Origin: Nitratidesulfovibrio sp.
Lineage (GTDB): Bacteria; Desulfobacterota; Desulfovibrionia; Desulfovibrionales; Desulfovibrionaceae
Reading direction: 5' to 3'
DNA length: 64,000 nucleotides
NCBI RefSeq assembly: GCF_040373385.1
Contig: NZ_JBDXXH010000005.1
Span: 62,001 to 126,000, forward strand
The notes under the pieces are model-generated. The model did not search any database, had not been told where the DNA came from, and saw only the letters and a list, made by a program, of their open reading frames with translations. How positions within the stretch are numbered: position 1 is the first letter of the stretch; each line of letters opens with the position of its first letter. Below, in pieces: positions 48,504 through 58,043 of this stretch. Both the position numbers and the translations under genes were made by a program.

Positions 48504-50066
48504 ATGAAACGGACCATCGTATTGCTTCTGATGATGTTGGCGGCCGTGCTGGCGTTCGGCCCCAAGGCCGAGGCCGCCGAAGGCAAGACCTTCCGCGTCG
48601 GCATCTCGTCCGACCCTGAATCGCTCGACCCGCACATGCAGCTTTCCGGGCCCATGCTGGCCTACTCGCACTGGGTGTTCGATCCCCTGGTGCGCTGGAC
48701 CCAGGACATGAAGTTCGAACCGCGCCTGGCCGAAAAGTGGGAACAGATCAACCCCACCACCGTGCGCTTCTTCCTGCGCAAGGGCGTCAAGTTCCACAGC
48801 GGCAACCCCTTCACCGCCGCTGACGTGGCCTGGACCGTCAAGCGCCTGAAGGAAGCCCCCGACTTCAAGGGCCTGTACGTGAAGTTTGCCGAACCCAAGG
48901 TCGTCGACGACCACACCATCGACATCATCACCACCGAACCCTACGGCCTGGTGATGAACCTTGCCACCTACATTTTCCCCATGGATTCCAAGTTCTACAC
49001 CGGCACCGACGCCGCTGGCCAGCCCAAGGGCGCCGTGGTGAAGAACGGCCCCTCGTTCGCCAACGAGAACGCCTCGGGCACCGGCCCGTTCATGGTGGCC
49101 CAGCGCGAACACGGCGTGAAGCTGCTGCTGAAGGCCAATCCCAACTACTGGACCAAGCGCGGCAACGTCGACACCATCGAACTCACCCCCATCAAGAACG
49201 AAGCCACCCGCGTGGCCGCCATCCTGAAGGGCGACGTGGACTTCATCACCCCCGTGCCCGTGCAGGACTACGACCAGCTGGCCAAGAACCCCGATGTGGA
49301 GCTGATCACCATGGCCAGCACCCGCATCATCACCTTCCAACTGAACGGCAAGCGCAACCCCGCCCTGGCCAACCCCAAGGTGCGTGAAGCCATCATTGCC
49401 GCCACCGACCATGCGGGCATCGTGGCCAAGATCATGAAGGGCTACACCGTGGTCACCCACCAGCAGGCGCCCAAGGGCTACCCCGGCTACATCGCCGACC
49501 TGAAGCCCCGTTTCGATCTGGCCAAGGCCCAGAAGCTGATGAAGGAAGCGGGCTACGAAAAGGGTCTGGAACTGACCATGATCGCGCCCAACAACCGCTA
49601 CGTGAACGACGAAAAGGTGGCCCAGGCCTTCGTTTCCATGATGGCCAAGATCGGCATCAAGGTGAACCTGAAGACCATGCCCAAGGCCCAGTACTGGGAT
49701 GAGTACGACGCCCAGGTTGCCGACATCCAGATGATCGGCTGGCACCCGGATACCGAAGACACCGCCAACTACGGCGAATACCTGCTGATGTGCATCAACA
49801 AGGACACCGGCATGGGGCAGTACAACAGCGGCAACTACTGCAACAAGAAGTACGACGCGCTGATCGAGGAAGCCAACCGCACCACCGATCCCAAGAAGCG
49901 CGACGCAGTGCTGCAGGAATCCGAGAAGCTGGCCTACGACGAGGCCGCCTTCGTGCCGCTGCACATGGAACCGCTGTCGTGGGCTGCCCGCAAGACGGTG
50001 AAGAACGCGAAGGCGATCATCAACGTGCAGGACTTCCCCTACTTCGGCGACGTGGTGATGCAGTAA
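48504..50066 (+). CDS. Periplasmic peptide-binding protein of ABC transporter (DppA/OppA type)
   Basis: A 520-residue extracytoplasmic solute-binding protein (family 5). The signal peptide MKRTIVLLLMMLAAVLAFG ends at AEA before residue 25. Mature motifs: ISSDPESLDPHMQL, NGPSFANENASGTGPF, VPVQDYDQL, KGYPGYIADLKPRFDLAKAQ, and WHPDTEDTANYGEYLL. The C-terminal lobe contains the peptide-pocket-like segment YNSGNYCNKKYDALIEEA. Substrate could be peptide, nickel or another small molecule; the overall look fits dipeptide binding. GGAGG precedes the start. It is followed by a terminator before the permease genes, so it is expected to be expressed above them. Confidence 0.9.
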   Translation: MKRTIVLLLMMLAAVLAFGPKAEAAEGKTFRVGISSDPESLDPHMQLSGPMLAYSHWVFDPLVRWTQDMKFEPRLAEKWEQINPTTVRFFLRKGVKFHSGNPFTAADVAWTVKRLKEAPDFKGLYVKFAEPKVVDDHTIDIITTEPYGLVMNLATYIFPMDSKFYTGTDAAGQPKGAVVKNGPSFANENASGTGPFMVAQREHGVKLLLKANPNYWTKRGNVDTIELTPIKNEATRVAAILKGDVDFITPVPVQDYDQLAKNPDVELITMASTRIITFQLNGKRNPALANPKVREAIIAATDHAGIVAKIMKGYTVVTHQQAPKGYPGYIADLKPRFDLAKAQKLMKEAGYEKGLELTMIAPNNRYVNDEKVAQAFVSMMAKIGIKVNLKTMPKAQYWDEYDAQVADIQMIGWHPDTEDTANYGEYLLMCINKDTGMGQYNSGNYCNKKYDALIEEANRTTDPKKRDAVLQESEKLAYDEAAFVPLHMEPLSWAARKTVKNAKAIINVQDFPYFGDVVMQ

Positions 50067-50623
50067 CAGTGAATGAGCGCGGGCGGTTGCAAGACCCCCG
50101 CGCTTTTTCGACGGATTTGTGAAGGCGGGCGGGCAGGGGAACACCCCTTGCCTGCCCCGCCGAAATTTTGTAGCCCACCGGGCGGGGATCACCCCGTTAC
50201 CGACGCGCGGCATTCCGCCGCCCCCCGCATTCCGGCTTTTGGCTGGGCATTCCGTCAGCCATTCCGGACACGCGGCGGGCGCTCCCAGCAGGCTCACCGG
50301 AACATGGTGCGCCGATCGTGGCCGGGTTGCGGACAACGCCGCGCACGCCGTTTCGCGCCTTCGCGCTTTCGTGGCCGCCGCGTGCGGTCCCGCTGCCCCT
50401 GCCCCGCAGGGTGCCATGGGTCGAACCATGGCCGGGACGTTCGCACGCATCAGGCCGCTGCGCGCGGGCGCTGCCGCCGTCACTCCGCCCCCGTTCCTGC
50501 ATCGTGCGGCCCCCGCACCGTGCGGGAGCCCGCATCGCACGGGGGCCGTATCGTGTGGAGGAAGGACGCGCGGCCCGCGGCTCCGCGGCAACCAGCAACG
50601 CCGTTACCGGCAACGAGACGCAC
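50067..50623 (+). other. 557-bp gap between binding protein and permease genes
   Basis: It carries a terminator right after the binding-protein gene and a second imperfect GC hairpin (about 50122-50165) followed by AAATTTT. The rest is GC-rich with no gene on either strand; a promoter for the permease-ATPase genes may lie here, though some transcripts probably read through. Confidence 0.5.
50076..50108 (+). terminator. Rho-independent terminator after the binding-protein gene
   Basis: The stem AGCGCGGG/CCCGCGCT (50076-50083 and 50097-50104) has a 13-base loop and runs into TTTTT. Confidence 0.75.
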
Positions 50624-51601
50624 ATGTTCGCATTCATCATCCGCAGGGTGGCGCAAGCCCTGCTGGTCATGTTCATCATCAGCTTCATCGGGTTCGCCAT
50701 CAAGCAGTCCGTTGGCGACCCCACGCGCGAGATGGTGGGCGTGTCCGTATCCGTCAAGGAACGCGAGGCCCTGCGCGAAAAGCTGGGGCTGAACGACCCG
50801 TACCTAGTCCAGTGGGCGCGCTTCACCAAGAACGCCGTGCAGGGCGACCTGGGCACTTCGTACTTCTACCGCAAGCCCGCGCTGGACGTGATTCTGGCGA
50901 AAGCCCCGGCCACGCTGGAACTGGTCTTCGTGGCCCAGTGCATCATCGTGCTGATCTCCGTGCCGGTGGGCGTGTATTCCGCGTGCCGTCCGCGCTCGGT
51001 GCTGTCGCGCCTGTTCATGGGCATCAGCATCGTGGGGGTTTCGGTGCCGGTGTTCCTGACGGCCATCTTCATGATCTACATCTTCTCGGTGCACCTTGGC
51101 TGGCTGCCCTCGTTCGGGCGCGGCAACCCGGTGGAGATATTCCCGGGGTGGACATCGGTGCTGACCACCTGGGCCAATTTCAAGCACATCATCCTGCCCT
51201 CCATCGCCCTGTCGTCCATCATGCTGCCGCTGTTCATCCGGCTGATCCGCGCCGAGATGAAGGAAGCGCTGGAAACAGAGTACGTGAAATTCGCGCGGGC
51301 CAAGGGCCTGCCCGAATGGCGCGTGGTGATGGTGCACGCCTTCAAGAACACCCTTCTGCCGGTCATTACCGTGGGCGGCGTGCAGCTTGGCATCATGATC
51401 GCCTTCACCATCCTGACCGAAACGGTGTTCCAGTGGCAGGGCATGGGCTTCATGTTCGTGGAGGCCGTGGAGCGCGCCGATACGGCGCTGCTGGTGGCCT
51501 ACCTGATCTTTGTGGGTGCCATCTTCGTCAGCGTGAACACGGTGGTGGACCTGATCTACGGTTTCGTGAATCCCATGGTCCGCATCGCGGGGAGGAAGTA
51601 G
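50624..51601 (+). CDS. ABC transporter permease (DppB type)
   Basis: A 325-residue inner-membrane subunit with about six helices, beginning MFAFIIRRVAQALLVMFIIS. The EAA-loop region EYVKFARAKGLPEWRVVM is clear and follows the DppB pattern. The sequence GDLGTSYFYRKP near residue 90 is family-typical. No good ribosome site is evident. Its stop is 1 base before the next permease start. Confidence 0.93.
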   Translation: MFAFIIRRVAQALLVMFIISFIGFAIKQSVGDPTREMVGVSVSVKEREALREKLGLNDPYLVQWARFTKNAVQGDLGTSYFYRKPALDVILAKAPATLELVFVAQCIIVLISVPVGVYSACRPRSVLSRLFMGISIVGVSVPVFLTAIFMIYIFSVHLGWLPSFGRGNPVEIFPGWTSVLTTWANFKHIILPSIALSSIMLPLFIRLIRAEMKEALETEYVKFARAKGLPEWRVVMVHAFKNTLLPVITVGGVQLGIMIAFTILTETVFQWQGMGFMFVEAVERADTALLVAYLIFVGAIFVSVNTVVDLIYGFVNPMVRIAGRK

Positions 51602-51602
51602 C

Positions 51603-52523
51603 ATGGCCGGTCTTCTGAAACGTTTCCGCCAGTCGTACTTCCTGTATTCCTTCCTGCGCGACCCGGTGGCGGTGACCAGCTTCGCCCTGTTCGTCATCCT
51701 GGCATCCTCGGCCCTGCTGGCCCCGGTCATAGCCCCGCACAATCCGTTCGACGGCGCCAACATCGACATCATGGACGCGGAAACGCCCCCCCTGTGGAAG
51801 GACGGCGGCAACCCGGCCTTTCTGCTGGGCACCGACAACCAGGGGCGCGACCTGTTCTCGGCCATCCTGTACGGCATGCGCGTATCCCTGCTGATCGGGG
51901 TGGGCGCGGTGGCCATGCAGGCGTGCATCGGCATCATGGTGGGGCTGCTTTCCGGCTACGGCAGCCGCAGGCTGGACAACATCCTGATGCGCATCGCCGA
52001 CGTGCAGCTGTCGTTTTCCTCCTACATGGTGGCCATCTTCCTGGGGGCCATCGTGCAGATGACCTTTGGCGTGGGCCGCTACGAGCAGGTGGCCGTGCCC
52101 TTCCTGGTGCTGGTCATCGGCCTTGCGGAATGGCCCCAGTACGCGCGCACCGTGCGTGCATCGGTGCTGGCGGAGAAGAAGAAGGAATACGTGGAGGCGG
52201 CGCGGGTCATCGGGCTTCGGCCGTTCCGCATCATGTGGCGGCACATCCTGCCCAACACGCTCACCCCGGTGCTGGTCATTTCCACCGTGCAGGTGGCCAA
52301 CGCCATCATGAGCGAGGCGGCGCTGTCGTTCCTGGGCTTGGGCATGCCGGTGACCAAGCCTTCGCTGGGCTCGCTGATCAAGTCGGGCTTTCAGTATTTC
52401 TTCAGCGGCAGCTGGTGGATAACGCTGTTTCCGGGCGTGGTGCTGATTCTGCTGGTGCTGTCCATCAACCTGCTTGGCGACTGGCTGCGGGATTTCCTGA
52501 ATCCCAAGCTGTACAAGGACTAG
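51603..52523 (+). CDS. ABC transporter permease (DppC type)
   Basis: A 306-residue inner-membrane subunit, six helices, starting MAGLLKRFRQSYFLYSFL. The N-terminal periplasmic segment contains LLGTDNQGRDLFSAILYG, typical of DppC, and the EAA loop reads EYVEAARVIGLRPFRIMW. It overlaps nothing but follows the DppB gene at 1 base and precedes the ATPase by 3 bases. Confidence 0.93.
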   Translation: MAGLLKRFRQSYFLYSFLRDPVAVTSFALFVILASSALLAPVIAPHNPFDGANIDIMDAETPPLWKDGGNPAFLLGTDNQGRDLFSAILYGMRVSLLIGVGAVAMQACIGIMVGLLSGYGSRRLDNILMRIADVQLSFSSYMVAIFLGAIVQMTFGVGRYEQVAVPFLVLVIGLAEWPQYARTVRASVLAEKKKEYVEAARVIGLRPFRIMWRHILPNTLTPVLVISTVQVANAIMSEAALSFLGLGMPVTKPSLGSLIKSGFQYFFSGSWWITLFPGVVLILLVLSINLLGDWLRDFLNPKLYKD

Positions 52524-52526
52524 CCC

Positions 52527-53528
52527 ATGCAACCGTTGCTCGACGTATCCAACCTTACCGTCAAGTTCGCGCTGCGCGACACCGCGCTTACCGCCGTCAA
52601 CGACGTTTCGTTCACCCTGGGCAAGGGCGAGCGCCTGGGCCTTGTGGGCGAATCGGGCGCGGGCAAGTCCGTGACCGGGTTTTCCATCCTGAACCTGGTG
52701 TCCAAGCCCGGCTTCATCGCAGGCGGCTCCGTGCTGTTCGAGGGCAAGGACCTGACCAAGGCCAATGCGGAAACCCTGCGCGACATACGCGGCAACCGCA
52801 TCAGCATGATCTTTCAGGATCCCATGATGACCCTGAACCCGGTGCTGACCGTGGGCACGCAGATGATCGAAACCATCCGCGCCCACATGAAGGTGACCCG
52901 CAAGGAAGCCGAGGGCATTGCCCTGGACAAGCTGCGCAAGGTCTACATTCCCTCGCCGGAACGCCGCCTGACCCAGTATCCGCACGAATTCTCCGGCGGC
53001 ATGCGCCAGCGCATCGTCATTGCCATCGCGCTCTTGACGTCGCCGTCGCTGATCATCGCCGACGAACCCACCACGGCGCTGGACGTGACCATCCAGGCCG
53101 AGATCATGGACCTGCTGCTGGAGCTGTGCCAGTCGGAGGACATGGGCCTCATCCTGATTACCCACGACCTTGGCGTGGTCTCGCAGGTCACCCAGAAGAT
53201 TGCGGTGATGTACGCGGGCGGCATCGTGGAAATGGGCGATACCGGCATGGTGGTGGGCGAGCCGCTGCACCCTTACACGCGCGGCCTCTTGGGCGCGCTG
53301 CCGCAGTGTGCGGACAAGGCCGACTGTGGCCTTGCGGATGTGGCCGCGCCGCGTGCGCGCCGCCGCCTGAACCAGATTCCCGGCAGCATGCCCAGCCTTT
53401 CCGACGTGCCGCGCGGCTGTCCGTTCAACAACCGCTGCGAACTGTGCGAAACCGTGTGCACCACCACCCGGCCGCTGCTGGAAAAGAAAAGCGACGGGCG
53501 TTTGGCCGCCTGCCATATGGTAGCCTAA
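52527..53528 (+). CDS. ABC transporter ATPase (DppD type)
   Basis: A 333-residue nucleotide-binding subunit. Walker A GESGAGKS, Q-loop IFQDPMMTLNP, signature SGGMRQR, Walker B LIIADEPTT and switch HD are all present, with the C-terminal cysteine region (CPFNNRCELCETVC) that family members use to bind an iron-sulfur or zinc site. It works with the next ATPase as a heterodimer. Confidence 0.95.
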   Translation: MQPLLDVSNLTVKFALRDTALTAVNDVSFTLGKGERLGLVGESGAGKSVTGFSILNLVSKPGFIAGGSVLFEGKDLTKANAETLRDIRGNRISMIFQDPMMTLNPVLTVGTQMIETIRAHMKVTRKEAEGIALDKLRKVYIPSPERRLTQYPHEFSGGMRQRIVIAIALLTSPSLIIADEPTTALDVTIQAEIMDLLLELCQSEDMGLILITHDLGVVSQVTQKIAVMYAGGIVEMGDTGMVVGEPLHPYTRGLLGALPQCADKADCGLADVAAPRARRRLNQIPGSMPSLSDVPRGCPFNNRCELCETVCTTTRPLLEKKSDGRLAACHMVA

Positions 53529-53541
53529 GGGGGACGCCGGA

Positions 53542-54561
53542 ATGACCAACCAGAATACCGCACTGCTTTCGCTGCGCAACGTCGTCAAGCATTTCGACAT
53601 ATCCGGCGGGCTGCTGGACCAGCTGCGATTCTCGGGCGGGCGCATCATCCGCAAGCACACCGTGGTGCACGCCGTCAACGACGTGAGCTTCGACATCCTG
53701 CCCGGCGAGACCCTGAGCGTGGTGGGCGAATCGGGCTGCGGCAAGTCCACCCTGGCGCGCACCGTCATCGGCCTGTACCGGGCCACCGGCGGCGAGATAC
53801 TGTACCGGGGCGAGCGCATCGACAACCTGAGCGACAACGGCATGCTGCCCTATCGCACCCGCATGCAGATGGTCTTTCAGGATCCCTACGCCTCGCTGAA
53901 CCCGCGCATGAAGGTGCGCGAAATACTCGAAGAACCCGTCCGCTTCCACAACCCCGGCATTTCCGACGCCGAGGTGCGGGCCCGCGTGGCTGCCGTCATG
54001 GAGCAGGTGGGCGTCAACCCGCTGTGGGGCGTGCGCTATCCACACGAATTTTCCGGTGGGCAGCGCCAGCGCATCTCCATCGCCCGCGCCCTGGTGGTGG
54101 ACCCCGAGTTCATCGTGGCGGACGAACCCATCTCGGCGCTGGACGTATCCATCCAGGCCCAGGTGCTGAACCTGATGATGGACCTGCAAGAGCAGCGCAA
54201 CCTGACCTACCTGTTCATCAGCCACGACCTGTCGGTGGTGGAGCATATCTCCACCCGCGTGGCCGTGATGTACCTGGGCAGCCTGTGCGAGCTGGCCGAC
54301 GCCGCCGACCTGTTCGGCAGCCCGCGCCACCCCTACACCCAGGCCTTGCTTTCGGCCATTCCGCGCGTGGGCGGCAAGGCCGCCGCGCACATCAAGCTGC
54401 CCGGCGACGTGCCCACGCCCATCAACCTGCCCTCGGGCTGCGTGTTCCATGGCCGCTGTCCGCACGCCAACGCGCGCTGCATGCAGGAAGTGCCCAAGGC
54501 CCGCCAGCTTGAAAGCGGCGCGCTGGTGGCCTGCCACGGCGTGGAGGAAGGGCGGATCTAG
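53542..54561 (+). CDS. ABC transporter ATPase (DppF type)
   Basis: A 339-residue partner ATPase. Walker A GESGCGKST, Q-loop VFQDPYASLNP, signature SGGQRQR, Walker B FIVADEPIS, H-loop SHDLSVVEHI, and a C-terminal oligopeptide-type extension with CVFHGRCPHANARC. GGGGG precedes the start. It is the last gene of the transporter operon. Confidence 0.95.
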   Translation: MTNQNTALLSLRNVVKHFDISGGLLDQLRFSGGRIIRKHTVVHAVNDVSFDILPGETLSVVGESGCGKSTLARTVIGLYRATGGEILYRGERIDNLSDNGMLPYRTRMQMVFQDPYASLNPRMKVREILEEPVRFHNPGISDAEVRARVAAVMEQVGVNPLWGVRYPHEFSGGQRQRISIARALVVDPEFIVADEPISALDVSIQAQVLNLMMDLQEQRNLTYLFISHDLSVVEHISTRVAVMYLGSLCELADAADLFGSPRHPYTQALLSAIPRVGGKAAAHIKLPGDVPTPINLPSGCVFHGRCPHANARCMQEVPKARQLESGALVACHGVEEGRI

Positions 54562-54584
54562 ACCATTCAAGACCCTGAAAGAAA

Positions 54585-54630
54585 CCGGGGGAAGGAGCCG
54601 TGCAACGGTTCCTTCCCCCGGATCTTTTTT
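54585..54630. terminator. Bidirectional terminator between dppF and malY-like gene
   Basis: The arms CCGGGGGAAGG (54585-54595) and CCTTCCCCCGG (54611-54621) have a 15-base loop. On the plus strand the stem is followed three bases later by TTTTTT (54625-54630), ending the transporter operon. The minus-strand gene stops at 54645, so it can serve both. Confidence 0.85.
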
Positions 54631-54644
54631 GGGCGTGGCTGGCG

Positions 54645-55862
54645 TTACTTGTCCAGCACATCCGCCATGCGTTCCAGCGCGGTGCGCAGCAGCGCGCGCG
54701 GGCAGCCCAGGTTCAGGCGCAGCCAGCCTTCACCTTCCGGCCCAAAGCTGGAACCGGGGCTGGGCACCACGCCTGCCTCGTGGCGCACCCGGTGCAGCAG
54801 GTCCGCCTCCGCAAGACCCAACGGGCGAAAGTCCACCCATGAAAGGTAGGTGCCCTGCGGCGGCATGACGCGGACTGCGGGCAGGCGCTGCCCCAGCACG
54901 TCGCGCACCAGCGCGGCGTTGCCCGCGATGTAGTCCATCAGCGCGTCCAGCCACGGGCCGCCGTGGCGGCAGGCGGCCTCGGTGGTGGCCAGCCCGAACA
55001 TGTTGGGATGGCGGATGCCAAGGCCGGTGAGTTCCGCGCGAAAGGTGCGGCGCAGGGTGTCGTCTTCGATAACCACGTGCCCCAGCCCCGCGCCGGGCAC
55101 GTTGAAGGTCTTGGCGGCGGAAACGGTGGTGATGGTGCGCTCGGCAACTTCCGGCGACAGGCTGGCCAGCACGGTGTGTACATGGCCGGGCAGCAGCAGG
55201 TCGTGGTGGATTTCGTCGCTGACCATGAGCGTGCCGTGCTTCAGGCACAGTTCGGCCACGCGGGTCAGTTCCTTGCGGGTCCAAACCCTGCCGCCGGGGT
55301 TGTGCGGGCTGCACAGCAGCAGCACCTTGGCCCCGCGCCCGCCGTCGGCAAGGGCCGCATCCAGCGCGTCGAAATCCATTTCGTGGAAGGGGTTGCCGTC
55401 GGCATCGGTGGTGAGGGCCAGCGGGTTGGCCAGCACCCGGCAGCCTGCGTCCTGCACCGCCGCGCGGAAAGGCGGGTAGATGGGCGTCTGGATGACCACG
55501 CCGTCACCGGGCCGGGTGAACAGCCGCACCGCCAGACACAGCGAGGCCACCACGGTGGGCACGGGCAGCAGGTGGCGCGGGTTTACGGTCCAGCCGTGCC
55601 GATCGGCCAGCCAGTGGGACACGGCTTCGCGGCAGGCGATGCCATCCGCCGGGTAGCCGAACACGCCAAGCTCGGCCAGTCGGGCCACGGCATCGCGTAT
55701 CGCCGGGGGCGAGGCAAAGTCCATGTCGGCCACCCACAGGGGGATGGCGGTGGCGGCTTCATCCGGCGAAAGGTTGAACATGCGCCCCATGTCGTCCCAT
55801 TTCAGGCTGCCGGTGTTGCGCCGGTCGGGGGCGTGATCGAAGTCGAAGTTGCGGTCGGGCAT
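54645..55862 (-). CDS. MalY/PatB family PLP-dependent C-S lyase/aminotransferase
   Basis: A 405-residue fold-type I PLP enzyme, likely a cystathionine beta-lyase. N-terminal segments FDFDHAPDRRNTGSLKWDD and IPLWVADMDFASPPAI are the MalY/PatB signature; PLP lysine lies in FSAAKTFNVPGAGLGH (SAAKTFN; read TVSAAKTFN), with the ANPLALTTDADGNPF and LLCSPHNPGGRVW strands before it. The start at 55862 (MPDRNFDFDH) is taken because the family begins here; the frame is open to 55970 through leader. It lies after nrdD, in its own transcription unit or weakly linked. Confidence 0.9.
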   Translation of the reverse strand: MPDRNFDFDHAPDRRNTGSLKWDDMGRMFNLSPDEAATAIPLWVADMDFASPPAIRDAVARLAELGVFGYPADGIACREAVSHWLADRHGWTVNPRHLLPVPTVVASLCLAVRLFTRPGDGVVIQTPIYPPFRAAVQDAGCRVLANPLALTTDADGNPFHEMDFDALDAALADGGRGAKVLLLCSPHNPGGRVWTRKELTRVAELCLKHGTLMVSDEIHHDLLLPGHVHTVLASLSPEVAERTITTVSAAKTFNVPGAGLGHVVIEDDTLRRTFRAELTGLGIRHPNMFGLATTEAACRHGGPWLDALMDYIAGNAALVRDVLGQRLPAVRVMPPQGTYLSWVDFRPLGLAEADLLHRVRHEAGVVPSPGSSFGPEGEGWLRLNLGCPRALLRTALERMADVLDK

Positions 55863-55915
55863 GGCGATGGGTGACGCGGTCGTCGGGTTTGGCGGGAACT
55901 GCCCGCATACGTGAA

Positions 55916-55938
55916 AGAGCCGCCCGGTAGGCGGCTCT
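55916..55938 (-). terminator. Terminator after nrdD
   Basis: The arms AGAGCCGCC and GGCGGCTCT (55916-55924 and 55930-55938) are a perfect 9 bp with a 5-base loop. On the minus strand the stem is followed by TTCACG. It lies 59 bases past the nrdD stop codon. Confidence 0.7.
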
Positions 55939-55997
55939 GGATTTCTGTCCGGAGAGAGGGCAGTCCGCATTCACGGAAGCTGCCGAAGCACAGCCGC

Positions 55998-58043
55998 CTA
56001 GAACCCGTTGTAGCAGACGCGGTCGTCGTATTCGACCTGCTTGCCCTTGTTCCACTGCGACACGGGGCGGTAGTAGCCCACGATGCGGGTGTACACTTCC
56101 GTGGTCTGGCCGCAGTCGGGGCATGCATGCTGTTCGCCTTGCAGGTAGCCGTGGTCCTTGCACACCGAGAAGGTGGGGGTGACGGACAGGTACGGCAGGC
56201 GCGTCTGGGTGAAGGCCTTGATGATGAACTTCTTCAGGGCCTCGGTGTCGGCCACGGATTCGCCGAGGTAGGTGTGGAACACCGAACCGCCGGTGTACAG
56301 CGGTTGCAGCTTGTTCTGGTGGTCCAGCGCGGCGAACACGTCTTCGGTCATGCCCACGGGCAGGGCGGTGGAGTTGGTGTAGTACGGGGTGCCGTTGCCC
56401 GAGGCCTTTATTTCCGAGTAGAGCGACTTGTCGATCTTGGCCAGCCGGTAGCTGGTGCCTTCGGCAGGGGTGGCTTCCAGGTTGTACAGGGTGCCGGTTT
56501 CTTCCTGAAAGCGCGCGGTCAGGTTGCGCAGGTGGTTCAGGGTGCGCTGCATCAGCCGCACGCCCGATTCGGTTTCTATGCCCTTGCCCAGCAGGTTCTG
56601 GCAGGCTTCGTGCCCGCCCACCAGCCCGATGGTGGAAAAGTGCCCGGCAAAACCGTTCTTGAGGTACCGGCGCGACCACGGGAACATGCCGCGTTCAAGG
56701 TTGGCGGTGACCAGCTTGCGCTTGAATTCCAGCGAATCGCGGGCCAGTTCCGCGTACTCGGTCACCATGTCCAGAAAATCCTCTTCCCCCTGGGCGAGAT
56801 AGGCGAGCTTGGGCAGGTTCAGGGTGACCACCCCGATGGACCCGGTCAGGTCGCCCGCGCCGAACAGCCCCCCCACCTTGTTGCGCAACTGCCGCAGGTC
56901 CATCTGCAACCGGCAGCACATGGAGCGCACGTCTTCGGGGTTGAGGTTGGAGTTGATGAAGTTCTGGAAGTAGGGCGCGCCGTACTTGGCGGTAAGCTTC
57001 AGCAAGAGGTCGCCGATCTCCGAATCCCACGGAAAGTCCTTGGTGACGTTGTACGTGGGAATGGGAAAGGAAAAGATGCGGCCATGGAAGTCGCCGTCCA
57101 GCATCACTTCCAGGAAGGCGCGGTTCAGCATCTCCATTTCCGGCGCGTATTCGCCGTAGACCGAATCCTTGTATTCGCCGCCGATGATGATGGGCTCGGT
57201 GGCGATGTGCTTTGGCGGCACAAGGTCGAAGGTCAGGTTGGTGAACGGACTCTGGCCGCCCCAGCGCGAGGTGGTGTTCAGGTTGAACACGAACTTCTGC
57301 ATGGCCTGGCGTACCTGCTTGTAGGTCAGGCCGTCATTGCGCACGAAGGGGGCAAGGTAGGTGTCCACGTTGTTGAAGGCCTGGGCGCCTGCCCATTCGT
57401 TCTGCAACGTACCGAGGAAATTGACCATCTGGCCCATGGCGGTGTCCAGATGCCTGGCGGGTCCGGCGCTGGACCGGTTTTCGAGGTTGAACCCTTCCAG
57501 CAACAGGTCGCGCAGGCTCCAGCCCGCGCAGTACCCCGCAAGGCCAAAGGACAGGTCGTGGATGTGGAAGTAGCCGTGGTCGTGGGCCTGGCGCACTTCC
57601 TCGGGGTACTTCTCGAGCGCGTACTTGGCCTGCAACGTGCCGGAAAGGTGCAGCATCAGGCCCTGGAACGAGTGCGTCATGTTGGCGTTCTCGTGCACGC
57701 GCCAGTCGGCCTTGGTGAGGTAATTGTCGATGGTCTCGGAAATGTCGAGGAAGGCGGCTTTCTGCTCGCGCAGGGTGCGGCGCGTTTCGCGGTAGATGAT
57801 GTACCGCTTGGCCACGGCGTACAGGCGCGATTCCATCAGCACCTGTTCCACGGTGTCCTGCACCTGTTCCTGCTCGGGAACCTCGCAGTCCGCGAGTTTC
57901 AGCTCCACCCTGTGGGCGATGCGCTTGGAGAGCAGCGGGTCCTTAATGCCGTTTGCTTTCAGGGCCTTCAGGATGGCTTCCGCGATGCGGTCCGTGGACC
58001 ACGTCTCCAGCCGTCCGTCGCGTTTCAGAATCTGCTTCGGCAT
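55998..58043 (-). CDS. nrdD: Anaerobic ribonucleoside-triphosphate reductase (class III)
   Basis: Reduces ribonucleotides to deoxyribonucleotides under anaerobic conditions with a glycyl radical. It has 681 residues. The N-terminal ATP-cone begins MPKQILKRDGRLETWSTDRIAEAIL; the catalytic domain has HENANMTHSFQGLMLHLSG and the conserved HDHGYFHIHDLSF. The C-terminus holds the zinc-binding VCKDHGYLQGEQHACPDCGQ and the radical-site region RIVGYYRPVSQWN. The start at 58043 is fixed by the ATP-cone. The activase gene upstream overlaps its first 101 bases in another frame. Confidence 0.95.
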   Translation of the reverse strand: MPKQILKRDGRLETWSTDRIAEAILKALKANGIKDPLLSKRIAHRVELKLADCEVPEQEQVQDTVEQVLMESRLYAVAKRYIIYRETRRTLREQKAAFLDISETIDNYLTKADWRVHENANMTHSFQGLMLHLSGTLQAKYALEKYPEEVRQAHDHGYFHIHDLSFGLAGYCAGWSLRDLLLEGFNLENRSSAGPARHLDTAMGQMVNFLGTLQNEWAGAQAFNNVDTYLAPFVRNDGLTYKQVRQAMQKFVFNLNTTSRWGGQSPFTNLTFDLVPPKHIATEPIIIGGEYKDSVYGEYAPEMEMLNRAFLEVMLDGDFHGRIFSFPIPTYNVTKDFPWDSEIGDLLLKLTAKYGAPYFQNFINSNLNPEDVRSMCCRLQMDLRQLRNKVGGLFGAGDLTGSIGVVTLNLPKLAYLAQGEEDFLDMVTEYAELARDSLEFKRKLVTANLERGMFPWSRRYLKNGFAGHFSTIGLVGGHEACQNLLGKGIETESGVRLMQRTLNHLRNLTARFQEETGTLYNLEATPAEGTSYRLAKIDKSLYSEIKASGNGTPYYTNSTALPVGMTEDVFAALDHQNKLQPLYTGGSVFHTYLGESVADTEALKKFIIKAFTQTRLPYLSVTPTFSVCKDHGYLQGEQHACPDCGQTTEVYTRIVGYYRPVSQWNKGKQVEYDDRVCYNGF

